A DNA stretch of 64,000 nt from Wurfbainia villosa (Eukaryota > Streptophyta > Magnoliopsida > Zingiberales > Zingiberaceae): NCBI GenBank assembly GCA_025175895.1, contig CM046005.1, forward strand, positions 61,342,325 to 61,406,324. The letters run 5' to 3'. The notes below the pieces were generated by a model. That model had not been told where the DNA came from. It made no database searches and saw nothing but the letters and a program-made list of their open reading frames with translations. The translations under genes and the position numbers were made by a program. Below, one piece after another: positions 21,821-33,214 of the stretch. Numbering within the stretch: the first letter of the stretch is position 1; the number at the start of each line of letters is the position of its first letter.

Positions 21821-23374
21821 ATGGGTTAGGGTGTGTCAACCCTAAGTGGATGGGTAATTAACCTAACCATAGTAGAGTTGACACATTAGGATGTGCCAAT
21901 ATGCTTGAGAAGTTTAAAATGATTTAAATTGGCACAATTAGGTCATAGAGGTATGTGTGTACCATTTTGGGTTTTTGGCACACTAAGGAAATGAATGGCA
22001 TTAAGGCAAAATGAATTTAATCCCTAGAAATGGCAAATTGATTTTAACACTTAGGTATTCTATACCTTAGTATATTTTACTTGCCATGCTTTATTTGCCT
22101 TGCCATGTCATGACATCATTTTCATTTTTAATTGTAAAAATATCATGATCATGTTTAGATTTATGTTTGTATGTCATGTATGCTTAATTTTCATTCACAT
22201 GCCATGACATAATGATTTTGGCATATGCCTTTATCTATATCATAATTATGCCATAATCATCATCATGCATAAATTAAAATGAAATTAAGGACTATGGCAT
22301 AATTTGATGGGAATCAAATAATATTGCCTTAGAAATATGCATGAGAATTTAAAAGAACAAAAACCCACATCTCACTAGATTAATTGCCTTGAATGTGTTT
22401 TAAACATCTAGATATTGGTGAGATGTTTAGGAAAAAGAAAATAAAGGTTTGAAAAACATTTTGAAAACATTTTGAAAAACCTTGGTGAAGCCTATCTTTT
22501 GATAGCTATCACCATTGAATGGGATGATACAAAGATGGCTCTTTATTGAAGCTTTTCTAAAATTTTGAACTTTGTATCAATCTCCTAATTTAATGGGTAA
22601 AATAATTTTCCAACATTTTTCACCCATAGTGTTTAGGATAAGTAATATGCATATGAAATTTCACGATTTTTAAACTTATGTATATTTACTTATGGATTTC
22701 GAAAATCCACTCAGATCGTAAGACATCAGAATGGCAATGATCGATGGTAAGTCCAATGATCGTATCTGACGGAGTCGACTGGCACAGGCTGATTTCGGGT
22801 AAACTTGATAGTTAGGCCCATGTTTAGCCATGTTTTGGTCCCCTAACCACTCCTAACCCTAGGATATGCTTGGGAGAGCATTAGAGAGGGTGGAAATCCA
22901 TTGGATATGGATTAGGAGTTGGGTTGAGGGTGAGTATCAATTTTAAGGTGGAAGAGAGTTCATTGTTGAACTTTGCCTTAATTTTGATTTGGTTAATGTT
23001 CCTATTGGCTTAGGGACTCTCCAAGGACATTGTTGGTGCAATGGTCAAGGGGGAGCAAGCCTCTAGGGGGAGGTATCCATCATGGGAAGATAGATGTGTA
23101 TTTCCTCATGGGAGGAAAATTGGGTTGCCTCTCTTTAAGTGATATGGGATCACTAGAAAGATGGTAGGCATGTGTTCCTCCAAGGGAGAGATTGTAAGAT
23201 CTCATTGGGATATGAGACATTCATACCCTTGGGGAGGACCTTTTTGATGTAATGTCAAAAAGGGGGAGAAGTTACCAAGTTACCAATTAGGGTTCATTGG
23301 AATTCTCATTGGGATATGAGAATTGTCAATATGGGAGAATTGGTAGACTTGAGATGGTAGTTTTGTCAATCATC
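21821..23374 (+). other. Non-coding 3' region of H
   Basis: About 1.55 kb, AT-rich between 22000 and 22700, with no pol motif on either strand. From 23045 on it carries several purine tracts of GGGGGAG type (near 23049, 23077, 23261) before the PPT proper, and a TTGTTGGTGCAATGG string at 23030-23044 that imitates the LTR start. Confidence 0.8.
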
Positions 23375-23387
23375 AAAAAGGGGGAGA
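23375..23387 (+). promoter_or_regulatory. Polypurine tract of H
   Basis: AAAAAGGGGGAGA immediately before the 3' LTR start TGTTGGG. Confidence 0.92.
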
Positions 23388-23388
23388 T

Positions 23389-24800
23389 TGTTGGGAGATT
23401 GTTGGTGCAATCGTCCCAGGTTGACTCGAGTTTGACTCGAGCAGTACCCTGATAGTATTTTGATGACAAACAAAACTCATGACATGGGATTGTCATGGGA
23501 ATGTCCAACATGGGGTTGGCATGGAAAATCCAAGCATGGAGATTGGTGTGGGAAAGTCCAAAGAATTGCGAAGCCGTGCGCTTGGTGCTTGGCATGGTAA
23601 ATCCAAAGCATTGCGAAGCCGTGCGCTTGGTGCATATGGGAAGCCTTGAGGACTTGGTAAGTTCACTAGGCTCGGGGTCCTTGAGTCGGTGAAGGATGGC
23701 ATTGCGAAGCCGTGTGCTTGGTGCATCCGAGGGACCGCCGGACGGGGAGCGAATGGAGTGAGCCCAAAGGGAAGCATACTTCTAGGGCATGAGACGCGAA
23801 GGATGGCATTGCGAAGCCGTGCGCTTGGCGCATCCGAGGGACGTAGGCCGAGGGAAGAGAGCTTCGGTGGGGAACTCCATGAGGGATAAGGTGGACTTGG
23901 CCAAGTGGCTAAGACTGAGTGTCGGAGGCTCAAACATCGTTATGATTGAGGTTTTAGCCGACATCACCGACCGCATAGGTGCCGCCGACCGCTTCTAGGT
24001 CGCTGGGTTCGACTGTTCGGCTAAACCAAGATTGTTGGATCACCGACTACCATGGGAGGCAATGATCGATGGGAGACCACCGACCGCCAATGGGTGGCGC
24101 TGATCGATGACACCGCGGACGGGCAGAATGGAGTCGACTCGACTGGGCACTCGACTGATGGATGATCAGTCGACTGATGGGTGTCATCAGTCGACTGATG
24201 TGTGATCCGTTGGAACTTAACCAATGTGGATCCGGCCGTTGTGAGACAACGGCTACGATACCAGTCGACTGATGGTCACGATCAGTCGACGGATGGGTGC
24301 GAAAACAGCTTGATGCAGGTTATAAATGGAGCTCGAGTTGGAGGATTTCTCCAAGGCTTTTTGGGTGACTTTGAAGGGGAATTGTTGTTGCATTCCAAAC
24401 CTTCAAGAGCAAGCAAAAGCAAGCAACAAGAAAGCGATCAAAAGCAATCGGTGTAAAAGTTCTCTTTTGTATTGTCTTTGTATTTCTTGTTGTATTTCAT
24501 TACTTAGTGTAATAGCTTGTGAGAGGTTTCTCCACCTCCGACGTGTTGTCGAAAAGGAGTGTTATAGTTAGTGTCATGAGCATAACTAGAGCTCGAGGAG
24601 CTCACCCATGGAGTAGGAACCATTCGGTTCCGAACCACGTATATCGTTGTGTTTTGTTTGTGTGTATTTGTGTTTCTTGTTAATATTATTATTGTTATTC
24701 CGCTTCGCTAACAAGAATTGTAGACGAGAACGAACAAAATACGACGAACAACGAACGAGGGATATTCACCCCCCTCTAGCCGGCCAATCGATCCCCAACA
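23389..24800 (+). repeat. 3' LTR of H
   Basis: 1412 bp, with the same ends as the 5' LTR. It has four instead of five GCGAAGCCGTGCGCTTGG repeats (23563-23840). The region 24133-24300 reads CAGTCGACTG repeatedly where the 5' LTR reads GATCG. Confidence 0.92.
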
Positions 24801-26257
24801 GGATTACCCAAGCAACCGATTCATCATCATTCTATTCGATATGAGTGGTCACTTGAACAAACTTATTGTTCAAGCAATCTAACTCCTTTCCTCGATTAGC
24901 CGCAGAAAAGATATTGTATGGATCGCCGATTTTGGTGTTTATCATCGGGGTCCATGTCAATCAATAACATACAAATACAAAATAACAAGAATCAAAATTA
25001 AAAAAGATTATACCTCTTGTTTTACCTCTTGATCATCTATTGTATTCCTATCCTCTTCTTGGATGTCGTGTGGGCGACGATCTTCCAAAAATTGAAGCCT
25101 CCTAGACCACGTATCTTCCCTTCCTTGCTCACTCCGAACAAGGGAAGAAAATCCTCCCTTCTTCTCCTTGCTTGTGCCGACCACCAAACACCAAGTCCTT
25201 GGTGTCTATCGGCCCTAAGGAGAGGGAGAAGGTGGCGTCGGCCAAGAGAGAAGGATAACCCTAGACCCTTGATGCTGCCGACCCTTGGAGAAGGAGAAGA
25301 GGCGCCGGAAATGAGATGGGAAGGAGGCGTCGGCCAAGGAGGAATGAAAACCCTAGCTCTTGTTGTTGTCGCCGGCCCAAGGAAGCAAAACCCTAGTCTC
25401 CAACTTGTTGCCACCCAAGCCTCTCCAATGCCAACCCAAAAGATTATTCTTTAGGTCTAGGCTTCGTGAGGTATTTATAATAGGCTACAATAGGAACCAT
25501 AAGGAGGAGTTGGATCTTGGTCACCCAATGGATCTGAACCACATATAACCTGATTCATTAATAATGATCCATTCCACTAGAGGATTATCATTGATCTACC
25601 TCACCAACCCCCATAATTAAATATGGGCTCCACATATTTTTTGTACACAATATCTCTCCGTGTTTAAGATATCGAATGTCCATTAATTAATTAAATTACT
25701 TAAAATTTAATTAATTAATATCTAACTCCATGAGTAGTACCACTCATCCTTATCATCATGTTGGACCAAGTCCACCTGCAAAATTTACATGATGAACTTT
25801 ATGAGCTTCTCAAGGAGACATCATCATCCTAGTATATAGGACATGATTTCCTCCTATAATCAACAGCACACCATGTAAATAATATTATTTCCCAACTTAC
25901 CAGGCCTATTGATTTAACACATAAATCTCGTCCATTGATAAATCAAAGAAATAAATATTAAGTACATGTGCCCATTATTATATCGGGATTAAGAGCATGT
26001 ACACCATAATATCTAAGGTCTGATTCAATTACATAGTCAGTACAAATTGAATCACCTCTAAATCGGTCATGCTTAATACACACAAAGTGTACTAGTGTAA
26101 TTTTATAGTCAAGATAAACCAATACAAAATTACACTACAACCATGCCAATGGTTTGTCCAAAACAATCTTGGTTGTGAGCCTCTACTTATAATCTATAAG
26201 GAACTGATAACATGATCTACTATGCGACACCACACACCATGTTATCTACAATGTAAA
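24801..26257 (-). repeat. 3' LTR of A, middle piece
   Basis: Resumes with the duplicated GGATT and matches 33326-34758. It ends at the GTAAA duplication of the solo LTR. Includes AT-rich U3 blocks and part of the region bearing GTGGGCGACGATCTTCC. Confidence 0.87.
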
Positions 26258-28103
26258 TGAAGGGAGGAAACTTTGCTTCCCACTTCAACTCGGTCACTTG
26301 TTCATGGCAATCCCGCCTACGTCCCCGGATAAAAAAAAATTTATCCTTGACAAAGGTGGATTACCCAAGCAACCGTTCAATCATCGTGCTATTCGATTAG
26401 AGTGGTTACTTGAACAAACTTGTTGTTCAAGCAACCCACCTCTATTCTTCGATAACCCACGGAATAGACGATGTATGGATCGCTGGTTTTTGTGTTTGTA
26501 TTCGGGGTCCAAGTAAATTAGCCACATAACAAAACATACAACATGCATAGAATAAGAAAAGATTCATAAACAAGCATTATATCTCTCGTTATACCTCTTG
26601 ATCTTCTATCGAATGTCCTTCCTCCTTTTGGACGTCGTGTGGGCGACGATCTTCCAAAAGTCGAAGCCTCCTAGAACACGTTCTTCCCTTCCTTGCTCGC
26701 TCCAAACAAAGGGAAGAATGAAATGAAACTCTTCCTCCTATCTAGAACCGTCCACCAAGCTCAAAGCTAGATATTGTCGCCGGCCAAGGAGAGGATGTTG
26801 GGCGTCGGCCAACCTTGAAGAAAGGTTGCTGCCGGCCAGCCTAGAGAGAGAGAGAATGGGAGGGGTTGCCACCGATCTAGAGAGAGAGGGTGGTTGTGTT
26901 GTCGTCGGCCAAGAAGAGCACCAAAGCCCTAATCTTGTTTGTCGTCGCCCACAAGGATGAAGAAACCCTAGGGTTGCCGCCGCCCACCTCTCCTCTCAAG
27001 CCAACTCCAAAACCCTATTCTCCCAAGTTGTGTTCCCCTCTTAATCTCCACCGTCGGATCTAGGGATTTAATATCAATCGTCAGATCTAGAGATTTAATC
27101 TCAACCATCGGATCTAGAGATTTAATCTCCACCGTCGGATCTAGAGATTTAATCTCCACCGTCGGATCTAGAGTTTCATTTTCCATCATCGGATCTAGGC
27201 TCCATGAAGATTTTAATAGGCTACAATAGGGACCATGAGGAGGAGTTGGATCTTGGCCACCCAATGGATCAAGCCCACATAAAGTCCGATCCATTAATGA
27301 TAATCCATTCCACTAGAGGATTATCATTGATCTACCTCACCAACCCCCATAAGTTAATATGGGCTCCATATATTATTTGTACATATATCTCCCCGTGTTT
27401 AAGATCTCGAATATCCGTTAATTAATTAATTTATTGACAATTAATTAATCAACATCTAACTCCATGAGTAGTACCACTCAACCTTATCATCATGTCGGAC
27501 CAAGTCCACCTGCAGGGTTTACATGATGAACCTTATGAGCTCCTCAAGGGGAAATCATCATCCTAATATATAGGACATGGTTTCCTCCTATAATCAACAA
27601 CACACCACATAAATAATATCATTTCCCAACTTCCCGTGCCTATCGATTTACTCTATAAATCTCGCCCATTGGTAAATCAAAGAAATGAATACTAAGTATA
27701 TGTGCCCGTTATTATATCGGGATTAAGAGCATGTACAACATAATATTTGAGTTCTGATTCAATTATGTAGTCAGCAATAAATTGAATCACCTCTAAGTCG
27801 GTCCTGCTCAATACATACAAAGTATACTAGTATAATTCAATGGCCAAGACAAACCAATACCAAATCACACTATAACCATTCCAATGGTTTGTCCATAACC
27901 ACCTAGGTTGTGATCCTTTACTTATACTTTACAAGGAACTGATAACATGATCTCCCGTGTGAAACTACACACTATGTTATCTACAATGTAATGTATTAGA
28001 CAATATGCATAACCATAAATATGCAAACAATGATCATGTGATTTTTATTTCAAAAATAAAGATGTTCATACAAAAGATAGACTTTTCAGTATACATCCCA
28101 AAA
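26258..28103 (-). mobile_element. Solo LTR of the B family
   Basis: 1846 bp, similar throughout to the LTR at 7600-9485. GTAAA is duplicated exactly on both sides (26253-26257 and 28104-28108) with no internal region, so it is a solo LTR left by recombination between two LTRs. The terminus that should read CCCAACA reads CCCAAAA. The TATA box seen in other copies is missing next to the CACCGTCGGATCTAG repeats (27045-27195). Confidence 0.88.
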
Positions 28104-28216
28104 GTAAAGTATCAGACAATATGCATAAATATAAAATACAAACAATGATCATGTGATTCTTATTTCAAAATGAAGATGTTCATACAAAGGCTAGGCTTTC
28201 AGTATATATCCTAACA
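28104..28216 (-). repeat. 3' LTR of A, innermost piece
   Basis: Matches the last 110 bp of 33215-34869 and ends ...ATCCTAACA. The PPT of A (minus strand AGTGAGAGAT) adjoins at 28217-28228. Confidence 0.87.
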
Positions 28217-28249
28217 ATCTCTCACTTATACTAAAAGACTATACTGCCA

Positions 28250-31200
28250 TCAAACTGCCATACCTCTGATTCCCATTCCCTCCATATGTCTATCAAAAGC
28301 TCTCGCTGGAAGGGCCTTAGTGAAAGGATCTGCCAGGTTATCCTCTGATGCAATCTTGGTGACAGCAACTTCTCTTCGCTTTACAATCTCTCATGTCAGA
28401 TTGTACTTGCACTCTATGTGTTTACTTGCCTTATGGGCTTGTGGTTCCTCCGAGTTTGCAACTGCACCACTGTTATCACAATAAATTGTGATAGTTCTGG
28501 GCAAACCAGGAATCACATTCAAGTCCATCAAGAAGTTCCTGAGCCATACAGCTTCTTTGGCTGTCTTAGAGGTTGCCACATACTCAACTTCCATGGTAGA
28601 GTTCGCTACGCATTTTTGCTTGACACTCCTCCATATAATGGCTCCACCTCGCAAAGTAAATACAAAACCCGAGGTAGACTTACTGTTATCCCTATCTGAT
28701 TGGAAGTCAGAATATGTGTAACCCACAGGGAGTAATGGATATGCCTAGTATACCAGCATATAATCCCTAGTCCTTCTCAAGTACTTCAATATATGCTTTA
28801 CCGCAGTCCAATGTCCCTGTTCTAGATTACTCTGATATCTGCTAACCATGCCCATGGCAAAGCAAATATCTGGTCTCGTACATAACATAGCATACATGAG
28901 GATTCCTACCGCCGAAACATAAGGAACCGCCTTCATCTCCTCTATCTCCTTTGATGTTCTAGGACACATCTCTTTAGATAAAGGTACTCCATGCCGAAAA
29001 AGTAGAAAACCTTTCTTGGAGTTCTGCATGCTAAAATGAGCTAAAATAGTGTATATGTATGAAGCTTGAGATAAGCACAACATCCTTTTCTTGCGATCCC
29101 TTATAACCTTGATCCCAAGGATGTGTCCCACTTCTCCCAAGTCCTTCATATCAAATTGTTTGGACAAGCATACCCTTACATCTGATAACACTTTGACATT
29201 GTTGCCAATGAGAAAAATGTCATCTACGTATAGTACAAGAAATACCACTATGTTTCCGTCACATCTCTTGTATACACAAGACTCATCCGGACTTTGAATA
29301 AATCCATATGAGTGGATTACCTGATCAAAGCGAATGTTCCAAGATCTCGAAGCTTGCTTCAATCCATAAATGAACCGATTAAGCTTGCACACAAGATGCT
29401 CTTTGCCCTTTGCAATGAATCCCTCTGGTTTCTCCATATAGATGTTTTCTTCAAGACTTCCATTAAGGAAAGTTGTCTTGACATCCATCTATCAAACCTT
29501 ATAATCCATATGAGCAGCAATAGACAAGAGAATTCGGACATACTTAAGCATGGCTACCGGCGAAAAGGTCTCTTCACAATCTATACCCTCTTTCTGAGTA
29601 TACCCTTTCGCAACAAGCCTTGCTTTGAAGGTCTCTACCTTCCCTTCTGATCCTCTCTTTCTTTTGTAGATCCACTTGCATCCAATGGCTTTTACACCAT
29701 TGGGCGTTTCTACTAGCTTCAAGACCTGATTTGAATCCATAGATTCTTTCTCATAATTCATCGCCCTTTGCCAAGATATCGTACCTTTATATTGGATTGC
29801 CTCATCATATGTCCAGGGATCAGGTTCATGTTTACCAGGGACCAAATCAGAAGATTCTCCCAAGAACATAAATCAATCAGGTTGTCTAACAACCCTCCCA
29901 CTACGATGAGGTATCACCTGTGTATCCTCTGTGACACGCGGTGCAGTCACTTGTGGTATGTCCTCTTGTACCATTGGTACTGAAGTAGTGACTTCCCCTC
30001 TTAATTCCTCTCGAACAATCTTTCTCATGGGCTTGTGGTTCATCACATAGTCTTCCTCTAAATATCGGGCATTTGTGCTAACGATCACCCTCTGATCTCT
30101 AGGACTATAGAACAAACCACTTTTCATTCTTCTAGGATAGCCTACGAATAGGCACACTTTAGTACGAGATTCCAACTTACCAGCGTCTCCCTTCAGCACA
30201 TGTGCTGGACTACCCCAAATCCGAATATGTCTCGGACTAGGCTTTCGCCCAGTCCACAATTCTGTGGGAGTAGAATGTACTGATTTAGATGGAACCAAGT
30301 TTAGAATATACACTGTCGTTTCTAGAGCATACCCCCAAAACGAATCTGGTAACTCAGAATAACTCATCATCGATCTAACCATCTCCATAAGGTTCCTATT
30401 TGTTCGCTCCGCCACACCATTCTGTTGGGGTGTACCAGGTGCAGACAGTTGGGATTGAATCCCAGTCTCTGATAAGTAACTCTTAAACTCTCACAAGAGG
30501 TACTCACTACCACGATCAGATCGTAGTGTCTTGATACTTTTACCTTGACGTTTCTCCACATCAGCCTTGAATTCTTTAAACTTGTCAAAGCATTCGAACT
30601 TGCGGCGCATCAAGTAAATGTATCTATATCTTGAATAATTGTCGATAAAAGAGATGAAATATTCAAAACCACCTCTATCCTGGATAGACATAGGACCACA
30701 CAAATCAGAATGAACAAATTCCAACACATCTTTAGCTCTATACCCCTTGGCCTTAAAAGGTCTCTTGGTCATTTTACCTTCCAAGCAAGATTCGCAGGTT
30801 GGGAAATCTTCCACCACCAATGAACCCAAAGGTCTATCAACTATCAACCTTTGAATTATACTCAGGTTAATATGACCTAACCTTAGATGCCAAAGATATG
30901 CTTGGTTCATTTTCGAAGGTTCCTTTCTCTTATTAGATTTAGAAGATGAGTTATTTATTTCTATTTGCATCGTGGGAGTTTTTGGTTCAAGAGTGTATAA
31001 ATTTCCTACCAACTCACCAGAATAGATAATCTCTCTATTCCTTTTTATAACAACTCTGTCATTAAAAGAAATAGAATACCCATCCATAAACAATTTAGAA
31101 ACTGAAATCAAATTCTTTCTAAATGAAGGTACATAAAGGCAATTTCTCAAAACCAAAGTTTTATTCCTATCAAAAGATAAATAAACATCTCCCACTGCAA

Positions 31201-32167
31201 TAGCCGCCACCTTTGTAGCATTTCCCATGTAGATGGTAATCTCTCCCTCAGCTAGTCGTCTGGTTTTCTGGAACCCCTGCAAAGAATTACAGACATGATC
31301 AGTGGCTCCTATATCTACACACCAGGTATCGGTAGATAACACCGTTAAACATGTTTCAATGACTAAACTAAAAGATATACCTTTGTTCTATTTTCGATTA
31401 GGACAATCCACCTTCCAATGTCCAGTCTGTTTGCAAGTGAAGCACTTGCCTTTTGACTTCTTCTCTCCTGCCTGAGATCCTGCCCCCATCTTTGCTACAC
31501 CCTGCTTCTTCTTCTTCTTGCCTTTTGGCTTAAAAGTAGAAACCTTTTTAGCAACCATAGCCTGAGCACTCTGATGAAAAAGCCCCTCTGCCACCTAGAG
31601 TTCTTTCAGAAGCTCCGCCAATGAATACAATGTCTTATTCATGTTGTAGTTCAAGCGAAACTACTCAAAACTTCTAGGTAGAGATTGGAGAATGATATCG
31701 ACCTGGGTTTTCCCATCGATCTCCGCTCCAAGGACTTCCAGCTCATTCAAATGAGTCATCATCTTGAGAACATGATCCCTCACGAGTGTTCCCTCAATCA
31801 TGGTGGTCGTCATCAAGTTTCTCATAGCTTCCTGCCTAGCAGCCTGATTCTGGTGTCCGAAAAGTTCCTTGAGATTGAGCATCATGTCATAGGCAGTAGT
31901 CATGGCCTAATGCTGATGTTGCAATACATTTGACATAGAAGCCAAAATGTAACACTGCGTCATCTCATCTGCCTTGATCCACTTCCTATAACTCTCTTTC
32001 TACTTTTCACTAGAATCATCCGTAGGCTTAGGAGGACATTCTTCGAAGAGTACATATTTGTACTCCTCAACAGTGAAGACAATGTCCAGATTCCGTTTCC
32101 AATCAACATAGTTAGGTCTAGTAAGTTTGTTTTCTTTCATAATAACAGCAAGTGGGTTGAAAGCCAT
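28250..32167 (-). pseudogene. gag-pol polyprotein of element A, nearly full length, with several stops
   Basis: The start is the ATG at 32167 (M-A-F-N-P-L-A-V-I-M); the end is the TGA at 28250-28252. Gag (31600-32167) has the complete UBN2 region that B and E lack, but stops at about four places. Zinc knuckle C-F-T-C-K-Q-T-G-H-W-K-V-D-C (about 31400-31450) is intact. Protease has D-I-G-A in place of D-T/S-G-A. Integrase has the zinc finger (W-H-L-R-L-G-H; C-E-S-C-L-E-G-K) and core motifs H-S-D-L-C-G-P, L-R-S-D-R-G and G-V-A-E-R-T. RT retains Y-V-D-D (F-L-V-L-Y-V-D-D-I-F). RNase H has D, E (M-E-V-E-Y) and D (Y-C-D-N-S-G), then a TGA before R-E-I. About ten disabling changes. It served capsid formation, reverse transcription and integration. 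Confidence 0.88.
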
Positions 32168-33200
32168 TTTGAAAAAAAACTAAGAATCACATTAATCAAA
32201 ATATTAGATTTCAAAATTTATTGATTCCTCAAACAATAAAATTTAAAATCAACCAATACCTCAAAACACCGAGAATATCGTATGCCACAATAGTATGGAC
32301 GTATACGAATTCGACATTTGTAAGAGGAGTGTTACCCATTAATTTTATTATCATGTCAACCTTACTTTTTGACAAATAAAATTAATAGTTGGTTCCTCTT
32401 CGGCCCTACAAATAAAAGCAGTGACTCCGATGGGGAGGATACTTTTATTTGCATCTAATTGTTTACCATTACCCGATACTAAGGCAATTACCTCGGATTA
32501 TGTGTCTTTCGATGAGGAAGTACACACACTCCTAAATAATTTCCTATAACCATATTTGATCTAGTGATTCACAAAACAAACTCATCCGATATGGAGGAAG
32601 GCACTCAGAGCCAACGCGCAAGTTTTTTCACACCACATGTCAAATTGTAATGGAAGCCCGGGAATTAAAAAATATCCCTCTCCCACTTAGTAATTTAAAA
32701 TTGAGGAATTTTCATACAACATGCATATCAAAAAATAAGCAATAAATATGAAAAAAAAAGCTTTCCAACTATTATGGCTTTTATTTTCCAATATGCTTCC
32801 CGTCGTGTCGCCACCTCATTCGCTCCTCCCTTTACCATGCGCAAGCCACAAGGGGATCCAAGCCGAGATAAACTATTTTAATTTACATCCATCGATCCTA
32901 TACTCCACGAAGGAGTGTACAACATATCTAGATCAAAAGTAAATTAAAATAAGCGGCTAAACAATGTCGTATTTAATTACAAAAATTAAATACTAATTAT
33001 CCTCGTCAACCCCAAGGATTCAAATAATTAATTACAATCACACACACACAATCACATACATCCACATAGCCATAATAGTTGGATCTTATGCCTGCAAGCA
33101 AAAATTTAGCCTACGCACATCCTACTATTATCCGGCATAAACAATATATGATAAATGCGTGAAGTAACCGAATCCAAAACACACAAAATCGGAAATCATG
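32168..33200 (-). other. Untranslated leader of element A
   Basis: About 1 kb without a frame; blocks shared with the leaders of B, C and E. Confidence 0.7.
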
Positions 33201-33214
33201 GCTCTGATACCAGT
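33201..33214 (-). promoter_or_regulatory. Primer-binding site of A
   Basis: Minus-strand ACTGGTATCAGAGC adjoining the LTR; one difference from the common form. Confidence 0.88.

Larger units (their letters stand above)
18768..24800 (+). mobile_element. Element H: intact gag-only (non-autonomous) LTR retrotransposon
   Basis: Two LTRs (1424 and 1412 bp), PBS, one gag frame, about 1.55 kb of non-coding DNA and a PPT, flanked by the perfect 5-bp duplication GGATT (18763-18767 and 24801-24805). The site without the insertion is visible in the sister LTR of A near 33326. No protease, integrase, RT or RNase H motif was found in any frame between gag and the 3' LTR. The layout matches the gag-carrying non-autonomous class described in plants (TR-GAG type). 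The Sirevirus-like LTR ends and PBS suggest it depends on a Sirevirus partner, which is inference. Confidence 0.88.

Noticed and set aside
26968..27294. Minus-strand frame with repeated K-S-L-D-P-T-V-E-I peptides
   Set aside because: Translation of the tandem CCGTCGGATCTAG units in the U3 of a solo LTR; not a protein repeat family.
33201..33214. GGTATCAGAGC strings near many LTRs as possible tRNA gene ends
   Set aside because: They are primer-binding sites next to LTR ends; no cloverleaf arms surround them.
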